From: Flagellimonas onchidii
Lineage (GTDB): Bacteria; Bacteroidota; Bacteroidia; Flavobacteriales; Flavobacteriaceae
DNA length: 64,000 bases
NCBI RefSeq assembly: GCF_004804315.1
Contig: NZ_SRXX01000009.1
Location: forward strand, 122,184-186,183
Direction of reading: 5' to 3'
Positions 37,092 through 46,618 of this stretch are shown here, in pieces (the first letter of the stretch is position 1; each line of letters begins with the position of its first letter). The position numbers were made by a program, and so were the translations under genes. Below the pieces are notes generated by a model. The model ran no database searches, was not told where the DNA came from, and saw nothing but the letters and a program-made list of their open reading frames with translations.

Positions 37092-37730
37092 TTACATTTT
37101 AAAATCCTCAAAATCCAGAGGGTCAAAATTCTTGAAATGGCCATTCATTTCAATAATTCCCTTAGTTCTATTGATTTGACTCAACACAGTCGTGGTTGTT
37201 TCTAAATGCTCTTTAATAAAACGTAATCTTTCCACTTCGCTTGAAATTTGAAGTAATCGGTACTCTTGCTCAAACGAAAGTCCCATTTTATGTGCCAATG
37301 TATAGCTATTGAATTGTTTCTCCGGAATTTTAGTAAAAGGGACATCCATCAGCCCATATAAATCCTCCAGCATTTTTAGCACTTCGGTTCGCAATACCTC
37401 ATCAGAAGTGTTTTCAGAATCTAAAAACTCCACATCTCCTCCGGCATATAACTTTCCTTCCATCTGATTTTCAAAAGATAGGACTCTAAAGACCTGCCGT
37501 GCGACACAAACTACATCCATTTCCCCATTTTCATAGGTGGTGACAACCTCGGCCAGCTGCACTTCTGTTCCGTGAGCTATGGTGTTGTTTATAAATACAG
37601 GTATTCCAAACGTAATAGCTTCTTCCCTACAATCTCGAATAAGTTGCTTATAACGCTCTTCAAAAATATGTAGTGGAACTGTTTCGCCCGGAAAAAACAC
37701 GGTTTGTAATGGAAATAGGGGTAGCTTCAT
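37092..37730 (-). CDS. Lon-protease N-terminal (substrate-binding) domain protein
   Basis: A 212-residue stand-alone Lon-N/PUA-like domain: LPLFPLQTVFFPGETVPLHIFEERYKQLI is the family opening. The protein continues with beta strands around VQLAEVVTTYENGEMDVVCV, then a helical part. It has no ATPase or protease domain, so it is not Lon. Function is uncertain; a role in substrate recognition has been suggested for such proteins. Confidence 0.88.
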   Translation of the reverse strand: MKLPLFPLQTVFFPGETVPLHIFEERYKQLIRDCREEAITFGIPVFINNTIAHGTEVQLAEVVTTYENGEMDVVCVARQVFRVLSFENQMEGKLYAGGDVEFLDSENTSDEVLRTEVLKMLEDLYGLMDVPFTKIPEKQFNSYTLAHKMGLSFEQEYRLLQISSEVERLRFIKEHLETTTTVLSQINRTKGIIEMNGHFKNFDPLDFEDFKM

Positions 37731-37843
37731 GCTGCAAATTTGAGTTAAATTTACGATGCCGACCTGAAAGGAGCAAGCTTAAACAAAGCTATTTGTTATT
37801 TTTAAAACAAATTGTTATATTAATATGATTTGATGTCATATTC

Positions 37844-37874
37844 TTGTAAACTTTGATAACAACGTATAGATTTG
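37844..37874 (+). promoter_or_regulatory. Bacteroidota-type promoter of lysA
   Basis: TTG (37844-37846), 20 bases, TAGATTTG (37867-37874) is a clear -33/-7 pair, 19 bases before the lysA ATG. Confidence 0.65.
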
Positions 37875-37893
37875 CTTTAAAGTAAGATGACCT

Positions 37894-39132
37894 ATGAATT
37901 CTCGAAACTTATTGAAACTAGCCGATCAATTTGGTGCTCCATTATATGTATATGATGCTGAAAAAATTACATCGCAATTTCAACGATTGACCAATGCCTT
38001 CTCTGGCGTGAATAGCTTAAGGCTGAATTATGCGGCCAAAGCCCTTTCCAATATTTCTGTCCTAAGATTGATGAATAGCTTAGGCGGTGGCTTGGACACG
38101 GTTTCCGTTCAAGAGGTTAAGCTAGGGCTGATGGCAGGTTTCAAACCTGAGTCCATTATTTTTACACCTAATGGGGTTTCTTTGGAAGAAATAGAAGAAG
38201 CTTCTGCCCTAGGAGTCCAAATCAACATTGACAATCTTTCAATTTTGGAACAATTCGGGAGTAAACACCCAGATGTTCCCGTATGTATCCGAATTAATCC
38301 GCACGTAATGGCCGGAGGAAATTCCAAAATATCTGTTGGACACATCGATTCAAAGTTCGGGATAAGCATTCATCAGATTCCGCATTTGCTGCGCATTGTG
38401 GAGTTGACCAAAATGAACATCAACGGTATCCATATGCATACAGGGAGTGATATTTTGGATATTGATGTTTTCCTTTATGCTTCGGAAATTCTGTTTGAAA
38501 CAGCCAAAAATTTCAAAAACTTAGAGTTCATCGATTTCGGAAGCGGTTTTAAAGTCCCTTATAAAAATGGTGATATTGAAACCAATATTGAAGAGCTCGG
38601 AAAGAAACTAGGAGATCGATTCAATGAATTTTGCAAAAATTATGGCAAGGAACTGACCCTTGCCTTTGAACCAGGTAAATTTTTGGTAAGCGAAGCAGGT
38701 CATTTTCTTGCAAAAGTAAATGTGGTGAAGCAAACAACCTCTACCGTTTTTGCAAGTGTGGATTCAGGCTTTAATCACTTGATTCGGCCAATGCTCTACG
38801 GATCTTCGCATGAAATCATCAATTTGTCAAACCCAAAGGGTAAGGAACGTTATTATTCGGTTGTTGGTTATATTTGTGAAACGGATACTTTTGGTAGTAA
38901 CCGCAGAATCAATGAGATTTCTGAAGGCGATGTTCTATGTTTTAAAAACGCAGGAGCTTATTGTTTTACCATGTCAAGTAACTACAACTCCAGATATCGT
39001 CCGGCAGAAGTACTTTGGCACAAAGGAAAAGCCCATCTGATTCGTCAAAGGGAAACTTTTGATGATATCCTCAGAAATCAGGTTGACGTAAAAGATTTAT
39101 TTGAAACCCCTAAAGCCGCCGCTATTAAATAG
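37894..39132 (+). CDS. lysA: Diaminopimelate decarboxylase
   Basis: A PLP-dependent fold type III decarboxylase that makes lysine from meso-diaminopimelate. The PLP lysine is in LNYAAKALSN; GIHMHTGSDI, FEPGKFLVSEAG and the C-terminal YICETDTFGSNR with NAGAYCFTMSSNYNSR match family motifs. 412 residues is typical. It belongs to the same pathway as dapD at 13.5 kb. A DUF3995-like gene follows after one base. Confidence 0.96.
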   Translation: MNSRNLLKLADQFGAPLYVYDAEKITSQFQRLTNAFSGVNSLRLNYAAKALSNISVLRLMNSLGGGLDTVSVQEVKLGLMAGFKPESIIFTPNGVSLEEIEEASALGVQINIDNLSILEQFGSKHPDVPVCIRINPHVMAGGNSKISVGHIDSKFGISIHQIPHLLRIVELTKMNINGIHMHTGSDILDIDVFLYASEILFETAKNFKNLEFIDFGSGFKVPYKNGDIETNIEELGKKLGDRFNEFCKNYGKELTLAFEPGKFLVSEAGHFLAKVNVVKQTTSTVFASVDSGFNHLIRPMLYGSSHEIINLSNPKGKERYYSVVGYICETDTFGSNRRINEISEGDVLCFKNAGAYCFTMSSNYNSRYRPAEVLWHKGKAHLIRQRETFDDILRNQVDVKDLFETPKAAAIK

Positions 39133-39133
39133 G

Positions 39134-39547
39134 ATGGATGTACTGGCCATATTGCTTTCAATTGTTCTAATCACTTTGGCCATACTCCATTTTTTTTGGG
39201 CAATATTTGGCATAAAAGAGCCAGAGGCTGTGCTTCCAACCCCAGTGGGAAGCAACAAAGTAAAAACTCCCGGTAAGATTGTCGCAATTCTTGTAGGTAT
39301 TATTCTGTTGGGTTTTGCATTTGTATTCATCAATAAGGTTGTCCATTATGTTGAATTTCCGTGGTTACGGTATGTTTCCATTGGTATCGGAGTGGTCTTT
39401 ATTGTCCGGGCTCTAGGTGATTTTAAATATGTTGGTTTTTTTAAAACTGCTAAGAACAGTAAGTTTTCTGCTCTGGACACTCGTTACTACTCCCCCTTGT
39501 GTTTGCTTATGGGCATACTCATTCTAATTCTTGAATTGTTCACCTGA
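39134..39547 (+). CDS. DUF3995 family membrane protein
   Basis: A 137-residue protein with four hydrophobic spans (about residues 3-25, 45-64, 76-92, 113-137) and the segment ILHFFWAIFGIKEPEAVLPT. These fit DUF3995, a small integral membrane family with no known role. ATG 39134, one base after lysA, gives a clean start; an earlier frame extension overlaps lysA. Confidence 0.75.
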   Translation: MDVLAILLSIVLITLAILHFFWAIFGIKEPEAVLPTPVGSNKVKTPGKIVAILVGIILLGFAFVFINKVVHYVEFPWLRYVSIGIGVVFIVRALGDFKYVGFFKTAKNSKFSALDTRYYSPLCLLMGILILILELFT

Positions 39548-39615
39548 CACTATTTTGGCATAATTTTCGTTAGTTTTGGTATAGTCACTGGACTAAACCC
39601 TCAAAATAAAAAGCT

Positions 39616-40140
39616 ATGAGCGCAGTTTCTACCTACTTTACTCAAATCAGTTTATTTCTTTTTTTATTAGTTGGATTCCAAACACATGCCCAAAAGGTAG
39701 ATTGGTTAAGTTGGGATGAAGCAGTTCAATTGTCCCAAACCGATGCTAATCCGAAAAAGATATTTATTGACGTGTATACAGACTGGTGCGGATGGTGCAA
39801 AAAGATGGATAAGGACACTTTTCAAAATCCAGAAGTAGCTTCCTATATGAAGGAGAATTTTTATATGGTAAAATTGGATGCCGAGGGTAAGGACCCGATT
39901 GAATACAAAGGAAATACTTTTAAATTCGTGCCTTCGGGCAGACGCGGATATCATGAGTTTGCCGCAGCGCTTTTGCAGGGCAAAATGAGTTACCCAACTG
40001 TAGTATTCCTTGATGAAAAACTAAATATGCTCTCCCCTGTTCCCGGATACCAAAAGGTAAAGCCATTCATGCAGATTGCACGTTACTTTGGAGATGACAT
40101 CTACAAAGACAAGGATTGGCAGACCTATGCGGGCAAGTAA
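39616..40140 (+). CDS. Exported thioredoxin-fold protein
   Basis: A 174-residue periplasmic protein. Signal peptide ends near THAQ (about residue 26). The thioredoxin-like domain has IDVYTDWCGWCKKMDKDTF, a CxxC site, followed by VKLDAEGKDPIEYKG and the cis-Pro strand SYPTVVFLDEKLN. Similar proteins reduce or repair disulphides in the envelope. It converges on guaB, three bases away. Confidence 0.88.
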   Translation: MSAVSTYFTQISLFLFLLVGFQTHAQKVDWLSWDEAVQLSQTDANPKKIFIDVYTDWCGWCKKMDKDTFQNPEVASYMKENFYMVKLDAEGKDPIEYKGNTFKFVPSGRRGYHEFAAALLQGKMSYPTVVFLDEKLNMLSPVPGYQKVKPFMQIARYFGDDIYKDKDWQTYAGK

Positions 40141-40143
40141 AAC

Positions 40144-41616
40144 CTATCTACTATAATTAGGGCTTTCTTTTGTAATCGTTACATCGTGAGGATGGCTCTC
40201 GTTGATACCACTTGCAGTAATCTTGACAAACCTTCCACTTTCCTTCAAGGTTTCTATATCTTTTGCCCCGCAGTAACCCATACCGGCTCGTAATCCGCCC
40301 ACAAATTGATGGATACTTTCGAAAAGCTCACCTTTATAGGGCACTCTTCCTACTATACCTTCAGGAACCAGCTTTTTGATGTCATCCTCCACATCCTGAA
40401 AATAACGATCCTTACTTCCTTCTTTCATAGCTTCAACTGAGCCCATCCCTCGATAAGACTTGAACTTTCTTCCTTCATAAATAATGGTCTCACCAGGAGA
40501 TTCCTTGGTTCCAGCCAATAAAGACCCTAACATTACGGTATCTGCTCCAGCAGCAATAGCCTTAGGAATATCTCCAGTGTAACGAATTCCTCCATCAGCA
40601 ATAACTGGAACACCACTTCCTTTTATGGCTGCCGCTACTTCCAGAACAGCCGAAAATTGTGGAAATCCGACCCCTGCCACCACTCGGGTAGTACATATTG
40701 AACCAGGTCCAATTCCAACCTTAACGGCGTCAGCTCCCGCTTCTACAAGATATTTTGCAGCTTCTCCTGTTGCAATATTTCCAACAATGACTTCCAATTC
40801 AGGAAAAGATTTCTTTACAGCCTTCAACACTCCTACAACGCCTTGTGTATGTCCGTGAGCAGTATCAATTACTATAGCATCAACACCTGCATTGACCAAT
40901 GCTCCAGCCCTATCCACTGCATCAGCGGTAACACCAATAGCAGCAGCAACACGTAGTCTACCATATTTATCCTTGTTGGCAATAGGTTTTTGTGTCAATT
41001 TTGTAATGTCCCTAAAGGTAATTAACCCAACTAACTCATTATTATCGTTTACTACCGGAAGCTTTTCAATTTTGTTCTTCTGCAAGATTACCTCAGCTTC
41101 TTCCAAAGAAGTCCCCTCACCAACGGTAACCAAATTTTCAGAGGTCATGACATCACCTATAGGTCGGTCGTTGTTTTTTTCAAACCGAAGGTCACGATTG
41201 GTAACAATGCCTATCAATTTCTTTTCCCCATTTACAATCGGGATTCCACCAATACTGTGCTCTTTCATACTTGCCTTGGCATGCCTTACAAGTGAATCTA
41301 AAGGAAGCGTTACCGGATCCATGATCATACCACTTTCTGCACGTTTCACCTTTCGTACCTTAATGGCCTGTTGCTCAATGGTCATGTTCTTATGCAGCAC
41401 CCCAATACCACCTTCACGAGCCATCGCAATAGCCATTTGCGATTCTGTGACCGTATCCATTGCTGCGGATACTATCGGTACATTAATGGTGATGTTTCTG
41501 GTAAACTTCGTTTGGATATTGACCTCTCTGGGAAGTACTTCGGAATATGCGGGCACGAGTAGGACATCGTCATAGGTTAGTCCTTCGCCAACAATTTTAT
41601 TTAGGTGGGCTTCCAT
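40144..41616 (-). CDS. guaB: Inosine-5'-monophosphate dehydrogenase
   Basis: NAD-dependent oxidation of IMP to XMP, the first committed step to GMP. The catalytic Cys is in [17 protein letters not shown]; two CBS domains are inserted around residues 95-210 (for example [23 protein letters not shown]). [16 protein letters not shown] is the N-terminal hallmark. 490 residues is normal. A -7 box TATATTTG lies at 41647-41640. Confidence 0.98.
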   Translation of the reverse strand: MEAHLNKIVGEGLTYDDVLLVPAYSEVLPREVNIQTKFTRNITINVPIVSAAMDTVTESQMAIAMAREGGIGVLHKNMTIEQQAIKVRKVKRAESGMIMDPVTLPLDSLVRHAKASMKEHSIGGIPIVNGEKKLIGIVTNRDLRFEKNNDRPIGDVMTSENLVTVGEGTSLEEAEVILQKNKIEKLPVVNDNNELVGLITFRDITKLTQKPIANKDKYGRLRVAAAIGVTADAVDRAGALVNAGVDAIVIDTAHGHTQGVVGVLKAVKKSFPELEVIVGNIATGEAAKYLVEAGADAVKVGIGPGSICTTRVVAGVGFPQFSAVLEVAAAIKGSGVPVIADGGIRYTGDIPKAIAAGADTVMLGSLLAGTKESPGETIIYEGRKFKSYRGMGSVEAMKEGSKDRYFQDVEDDIKKLVPEGIVGRVPYKGELFESIHQFVGGLRAGMGYCGAKDIETLKESGRFVKITASGINESHPHDVTITKESPNYSR

Positions 41617-41617
41617 T

Positions 41618-41636
41618 GCAATTACGGATTAATTGC
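41618..41636. promoter_or_regulatory. Inverted repeat at the guaB start
   Basis: GCAATTA-CGGAT-TAATTGC, a perfect 7-bp inverted repeat, begins one base upstream of the guaB ATG and extends to the likely transcription start, so it could be an operator or a leader hairpin. Confidence 0.45.
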
Positions 41637-41705
41637 GTGCAAATATACCACTTTTAATTCAAGTTAAGGTGAATTGGGTGTTTAAGGTATTTTAACATTA
41701 TTTTT

Positions 41706-41724
41706 ATTTAGACTTATTATAAAT
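41706..41724. promoter_or_regulatory. Fur-like 19-mer, copy 1
   Basis: ATTTAGACTTATTATAAAT, near-palindromic, 31 bases before the ATG of the 116-aa gene. It matches the other four copies in the imelysin locus. Confidence 0.55.
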
Positions 41725-41754
41725 AATAAATATATTTACACCAAAATATTCTCT

Positions 41755-42105
41755 ATGTGCGGGCCTCTTAAGATTCTAAGCCAAACCAAAAATGGTACAT
41801 TAACATTTTGTGATAGAAGTAAGCTTTTTCAGCTGGTTTACAACAATCTATGTTTTGAACTTTATGAATGGGAACTAGACTCATTAAAATCCTATATTTC
41901 ACAAGTTGATATCTCATATTGGGAAAATGAGTTTAAAAACTGGATACATGAACGAAAAATTCCCATTTCAGTTGGGCAAAAACATTTTATCATCATCGTA
42001 AGCAAGAGAGAAATCCTTGAGATAAAACGTCTCCTATCAATAGACTTAAAACGAATAGAGTTTTTAGACTCTGCAGATATCAATTATAGGTTTATTGAAA
42101 ACTGA
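41755..42105 (+). CDS. Small cytoplasmic protein (116 aa), possibly DUF6686-like
   Basis: A 116-residue protein beginning MCGPLKILSQTKNGTLTFCDR, with a conserved-looking two-cysteine start and a domain with LYEWELDSLKSYISQVDI. It has no signal peptide. It resembles small single-domain proteins often found beside imelysin genes in flavobacteria, but the family name is a weak guess. The Fur-like 19-mer immediately upstream argues that it belongs to the iron-responsive set. Confidence 0.65.
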   Translation: MCGPLKILSQTKNGTLTFCDRSKLFQLVYNNLCFELYEWELDSLKSYISQVDISYWENEFKNWIHERKIPISVGQKHFIIIVSKREILEIKRLLSIDLKRIEFLDSADINYRFIEN

Positions 42106-42192
42106 GCTCTTGCGCCGTATAAACTAAAATGCAAACAACATCCCTAGTGCAAATTTTAACACCCCCCTATTCAAATATTTTCAATTTAAATT

Positions 42193-42223
42193 TTGAATTA
42201 TAAAATACGTAGTTCTATATTTG
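42193..42223 (+). promoter_or_regulatory. Bacteroidota-type promoter of the first imelysin
   Basis: TTG (42193-42195), 20 bases, then TATATTTG (42216-42223). A Fur-like 19-mer lies 13 bases downstream of the -7 box, where a repressor would block transcription. Confidence 0.65.
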
Positions 42224-42236
42224 CGCCTTGTTCATT

Positions 42237-42255
42237 ATTTTAAATAAGTCTAAAT
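42237..42255. promoter_or_regulatory. Fur-like 19-mer, copy 2
   Basis: ATTTTAAATAAGTCTAAAT lies directly before the first imelysin ATG and after its promoter; the right half fits the consensus exactly, the left has changes. Confidence 0.5.
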
Positions 42256-42262
42256 AAAAAAT

Positions 42263-43489
42263 ATGAAAAAAATCAAGACACTAGCCTCTTATGCCCTCTT
42301 CGGCTTACTAATTACATCCTGTTCCAGCGATGACGATAACAATGGTGGCGAAGAAACACCAAGCATAACCCAAGCTGAAGTAATTGCCAATCATGCGAAC
42401 ATTGTTTACCAATCATACTTAGACAGCTACAATGCAGCATTAACTATGCAGACAGCCATTAATGACTTTGTTGATAATCCAACACAAGAAGGTTTTGATG
42501 CGGCTAAAGAAGCTTGGCTAGCAGCAAGGGAGCCCTACGGTCAAACCGAAGCCTACCGTGAAACGAATAGTCCTGTCGATGTAGACGAGAGCGGTTCATC
42601 TCCTTGGGGAATTGGCAATGAGGGCCAAATGAATGCTTGGCCTATAGATGAGAGCTATATTGATTACGTTGCTGTTGGAACGGAATCACATGCGGGTGAT
42701 TATGCAAGCATCATTTCGGATGCAAACATTACAATTGATGAAGCTACATTGGCTCAACTCAATGAAGAGGAAAATGACAAATCCATTAGTACAGGATGGC
42801 ATGCTGTCGAATTTTTACTATGGGGACAAGACAATACAAGCCCTTCGGATGATTTGCCAGGTCAGCGTGAGTTTACGGATTACACAACAGCTGACAACGC
42901 TGACAGACGCGGAGAATATTTGAAAGTATCTACGAGCCTGTTGATTAATGACCTTAAAGATTTAGTTGACACCTGGAACACAGGTGGAGCATATAGAACT
43001 ATTTTTGAAGATTTGGATGAAGCAGTCGCTCTTAAACAACTTATCAATGGGGCGTTCTTTATCGCTGGTGATGAATTGAGTGCAGAGCGCATGATTGCTC
43101 CTGTTGACTCTACAGATGGAATTGATAATTCTGGTCAGGAAGACGAACATTCTTGTTTCTCTGATAATACGCACAGAGATATATTTGCTAATACCGCAGG
43201 TGTTTACAATGTAGTATTTGGAAAGTATGGTGACATATCAGGTTCTTCGTTTTACGATTTGGTAAAGCAAGAAGATGAAGCCCAAGCTGCAAAACTAAAA
43301 GAAGCAGCTGATGAGGCTATTGCCAAGGTAAATATCATTGCAAATAATGCCCAACCCTTTGATTTCTTGATTACGCAAGAGTCTTCTACGGATGCTACTT
43401 TTGGCCCTGTAATGCAGGCCGTTGTCGCCCTTCAGACTTGGGGAGATGAAATCAGTGCCTCAGCTTCAGTTATAGGTATCAATTTATAA
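42263..43489 (+). CDS. Imelysin (IrpA-like) lipoprotein
   Basis: A 408-residue surface or periplasmic lipoprotein (lipobox ITSC, Cys about residue 20, followed by acidic spacer SSDDDNNGGEE). The two imelysin helical repeats are present with the GxHxxE motif as GWHAVEFLLWGQD (about residue 175) and the second-repeat block DEHSCFSDNTHRDI. Family members (IrpA, ICMP, EfeO/M75) take part in iron handling; EfeO in ferrous/ferric iron uptake. It is the only copy in the window that keeps GxHxxE. It is followed by a terminator and the di-haem oxidoreductase. Confidence 0.93.
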   Translation: MKKIKTLASYALFGLLITSCSSDDDNNGGEETPSITQAEVIANHANIVYQSYLDSYNAALTMQTAINDFVDNPTQEGFDAAKEAWLAAREPYGQTEAYRETNSPVDVDESGSSPWGIGNEGQMNAWPIDESYIDYVAVGTESHAGDYASIISDANITIDEATLAQLNEEENDKSISTGWHAVEFLLWGQDNTSPSDDLPGQREFTDYTTADNADRRGEYLKVSTSLLINDLKDLVDTWNTGGAYRTIFEDLDEAVALKQLINGAFFIAGDELSAERMIAPVDSTDGIDNSGQEDEHSCFSDNTHRDIFANTAGVYNVVFGKYGDISGSSFYDLVKQEDEAQAAKLKEAADEAIAKVNIIANNAQPFDFLITQESSTDATFGPVMQAVVALQTWGDEISASASVIGINL

Positions 43490-43556
43490 TAAAAAAAGCC
43501 TTTGGAGTGGCACAAGAATTTGAGCTACTTTTGATTCAAAAGTACCATAACTAAAA

Positions 43557-43584
43557 AAATCCCAACGGCCACTCGTTGGGATTT
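43557..43584. terminator. Hairpin terminator after the first imelysin
   Basis: AAATCCCAACG-GCCACT-CGTTGGGATTT is a perfect 11-bp inverted repeat. It stands 14 bases before the oxidoreductase start, so expression of the next gene would be reduced or depend on readthrough or its own promoter. Confidence 0.85.
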
Positions 43585-43603
43585 ATGGGTTTATGAAATG
43601 ACA

Positions 43604-45001
43604 ATGAGAAGAATCTTAATTGGTTTTCTAACTATATGTTTTCTTGGGTGTTCCAATGATGACAATGGACTGATTCCTGTCCCTGAAACTTTATATGAAG
43701 AGGGAGAAGAATTTCTTTCAGGGTCTTTGGGCACAAATTCCACAAGTGCCAACGCATTTGGTTTTGAAATCCCTGGCCTCACTTTTCAAGAACAGGCCCG
43801 GTTCGCTACTGGAAATTCCCTATTCAATCAATCATGGGTTTCCTCGCCAGCTTCCACAACAGCAAGGGATGGTCTCGGCCCTACATTTAATGCCCGATCT
43901 TGTGCCGGCTGTCATTTTAAGGATGGACGCGGAAAACCCTTGGTCAATGGAGAAAATTCAAGTGGTTTTTTAATGCGGGTCAGCATTCCAGGCCAAGATA
44001 CCAACGGTGGACCACTTGGTGTCCCAAATTATGGTGGACAGATACAGGATAGAAGTAACAATGGAATCCCATCCGAAGCAAAGGTAATGGCAACATATGA
44101 AACCATTAGTGGTACTTACCCCGATGGCACAACATACGAGCTCCTAAAACCGATATATAACTTCTCGGATGAACAATTTGGTTTATTAACTGGTGTGCTA
44201 ACATCTCCTAGAGTGGCACAACAAACCATAGGCATGGGATTAATAAGCGCATTACCAGATAGTGAAATCTTAAAATATGTAGACGAGTTTGACAGTGACG
44301 GTGATGGTATTTCTGGCAAGGCAAATTACGTTTGGAATCCCGATAGCAATGAAGAAGATCTTGGTAAATATGGCTGGAAAGCGAATGCCCCAACCCTTAA
44401 GGTACAGATAGCTGGTGCTTTCCATGGAGATATGGGCTTAACCACTTCTATTTTTAGTCAGAATAATTGCCCAAGTCCTCAGCAAGATTGCCAAGAAGCT
44501 CCCAATGGGGGCGAACCAGAAGTAACAGATGACCAACTTGACCGTGTGTTGTTTTATCAGGAAACCCTAGCAGTTCCTAATCGCAGAAACTTCATGGAAG
44601 AGTCTGTTTTAAAAGGAAAAGTTCTATTCAATAATCTTAACTGTATTGGTTGCCATACTATTGATCAAGTAACAGGAAGTTTTCCCAACAATCCATTATT
44701 GGAAAATGTAACCATACGACCTTATTCTGACTTTTTGTTACACGATATGGGAGAAGACTTAGCCGATGGTCGACAAGATTTTTTGGCTAGTGGTACGGAA
44801 TGGCGGACGCAACCTCTCTGGGGAATTGGATTAATTGCCACAGTAAACGATCATACTTTTTTCTTACACGATGGGCGTGCCAGAAGTGTAGAAGAAGCCA
44901 TCCTATGGCATGGTGGTGAAGCCGAACGCAGCAAACAGGAATTCGTAAACCTAACAGCTGACGAAAGACAACAACTAATAGATTTCATCAATTCACTTTA
45001 A
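43604..45001 (+). CDS. Di-haem oxidoreductase (DUF1111 family) lipoprotein
   Basis: A lipoprotein of about 465 residues (lipobox FLGC) with two CxxCH haem c motifs, CAGCHFKDGRG and CIGCHTID, in the cytochrome c peroxidase-like di-haem family. These proteins are commonly found next to imelysins. It could oxidise or reduce a metal outside the cell. The start was set at ATG 43604 (43598 also possible). It stands between the two imelysins on the plus strand. Confidence 0.92.
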   Translation: MRRILIGFLTICFLGCSNDDNGLIPVPETLYEEGEEFLSGSLGTNSTSANAFGFEIPGLTFQEQARFATGNSLFNQSWVSSPASTTARDGLGPTFNARSCAGCHFKDGRGKPLVNGENSSGFLMRVSIPGQDTNGGPLGVPNYGGQIQDRSNNGIPSEAKVMATYETISGTYPDGTTYELLKPIYNFSDEQFGLLTGVLTSPRVAQQTIGMGLISALPDSEILKYVDEFDSDGDGISGKANYVWNPDSNEEDLGKYGWKANAPTLKVQIAGAFHGDMGLTTSIFSQNNCPSPQQDCQEAPNGGEPEVTDDQLDRVLFYQETLAVPNRRNFMEESVLKGKVLFNNLNCIGCHTIDQVTGSFPNNPLLENVTIRPYSDFLLHDMGEDLADGRQDFLASGTEWRTQPLWGIGLIATVNDHTFFLHDGRARSVEEAILWHGGEAERSKQEFVNLTADERQQLIDFINSL

Positions 45002-45010
45002 AATCTTAAC

Positions 45011-46101
45011 ATGAAAAAATTGACTTCATATTTATCAATCTTATTGTTGATATTGGCAACAGCATGTAATTCATCAAATGGTGAAACAAGCACGGATGAG
45101 ATCTTCGATATTAAGGAATTGCTGAATGTAATAACCACCGAAACTATTCTTCCGACTATTGAAGAATTTAATGCGCGAGTCAAATCATTTGATGGATTGG
45201 TCAATATATATATATTAGTAATCCATCTGAATCTAACTTATCTGACCTTCGAAACCATTGGATTCAGATGACACGTGCTTATGAAAGCACTTATAATTTC
45301 CATATCGGAATGGCAAGAGCTCGATTCTTACATCAAGCCATTTACAACTGGCCAACAGTTGCAACAGCTCTTGAAGATTTTATTGCCAATAACGAGGTGA
45401 CTGAAGAAACCCTTGCCCCTATTAGTCCCCAGATTAAAGCTTTGGCCGGCATCGAATATCTTCTTTTTAAATCCGATGTTACCACTACAAATCAAGAATT
45501 TGTTGACAATGCGAAACGTAGGGATTATCTCAAATATTCATCTTCCTTCTTAATTTCACAGGCGGACCGTTTGTTAAACATTTGGGCAGAAGATGGTGAA
45601 GATTATGCAAATACTTTTATCAATAGTAATGCTACAGGTATAGACGGTTCTTTCAATTTGTTTTTCAATGGGCTATATAATTCCATTGATACCGGAAAAG
45701 TGACTAAGATTGGTAAGCCCGCCGGATTGGAGAATTCGCCAAATTCAAACCCCGATATTGTTCAAGCTCCCTATAGTGGTCAATCTCTTGCCCTGCTTAT
45801 GTAAAGTGTCGAAACTTCAGAAAAAGCCTTCTTTAGCCAAGATGGGACTGTAGATATTTCCGATTATATCTTTTTTGTAGCCAAAGACAATGTACTAAAC
45901 GACGAAATTAAGACGGCCTTTGCCAAGGTAAAAGAAGATATACGGGCCATACCCGGTACTTTGAAGGAAGCTGTAATCGACAACCCAACTGAAGTGGCCG
46001 CATTGCATACAAGCCTAACCAGATTATCAGTATTGATTAGCACAGATGCCAGAAGTATGCTTTCTATAATAGTAACATCCACTGATAACGATGGAGATTA
46101 G
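45011..46101 (+). pseudogene. Broken second imelysin gene (frameshift plus in-frame stop)
   Basis: The 5' part codes for a lipoprotein signal and the start of an imelysin (MKKLTSYLSILLLILATAC; TILPTIEEFNARVKSFDGLV). At the dinucleotide run ATATATATATAT (45204-45215) the frame is lost, by two extra bases or one missing base. In another frame the protein resumes as SNPSESNLSDLRNHWIQMTRAYES and continues (IKALAGIEYLLFKSD). A TAA at 45802 then interrupts the same frame, which goes on as SVETSEKAFFSQDGTV to the stop TAG at 46101. Two lesions make loss of function likely, unless the sequence is wrong at both. The paralogue at 42263 is intact. Confidence 0.85.
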
Positions 46102-46136
46102 ACAGAGCAGGCTATTATAATATAACAATCACCCCT

Positions 46137-46604
46137 TTATTTACCTTCCATTTCACGCTTGTAGGATAATCGAACTTTTTTACCCCATTCGATGATTTTC
46201 TCTTTTTCACCATCTGATAGATTTCCGTGTATCCATGTATAGGAGTCCTCAGGCATTTTGCCCTCTTCAACTTCTTCAACAAACTCCTCCATCTTGTGCT
46301 CCTTCTTTTCAATATCAAACGAAGCCCAATCCGATACATTAAAGTGCTCTTTTCCTTCTTCAATATGGCCATCAATCCAATATGAAATAGGTGCTACCTC
46401 AGCATACCACGGATACTTTGTATTGTTACTATGGCAGTCGTAACATTTGCTTTCCAGAATAGTAACGATTTCGGCACTTGCTTGTGTCTCACTTTCAAAA
46501 AATGCTGCTATCGGTTGGTCGGCAATATTCTTTTCTGGACGGAAAAATTGAATGATTACCAAAACAATCAACAAAACAATCAGTACTTTCTTAATTACTT
46601 TCAT
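46137..46604 (-). CDS. Haem-binding domain protein with one CxxCH
   Basis: A 155-residue protein with an N-terminal membrane anchor (KKVLIVLLIVLVIIQFF) and a haem-binding domain containing CYDCHSNNTKYPWYAEVAPISYW, the pattern of the Haem_bd family. It is the last gene of the minus-strand operon after the TonB receptor. It may pass electrons to or from the imported metal, which is inference. Confidence 0.87.
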   Translation of the reverse strand: MKVIKKVLIVLLIVLVIIQFFRPEKNIADQPIAAFFESETQASAEIVTILESKCYDCHSNNTKYPWYAEVAPISYWIDGHIEEGKEHFNVSDWASFDIEKKEHKMEEFVEEVEEGKMPEDSYTWIHGNLSDGEKEKIIEWGKKVRLSYKREMEGK

Positions 46605-46618
46605 CAGGTGTTATTTTT

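Noticed and set aside
40892..41575. 227-codon frame antisense to guaB
   Set aside because: It lies wholly inside the conserved guaB gene on the opposite strand; no coding features or start context.
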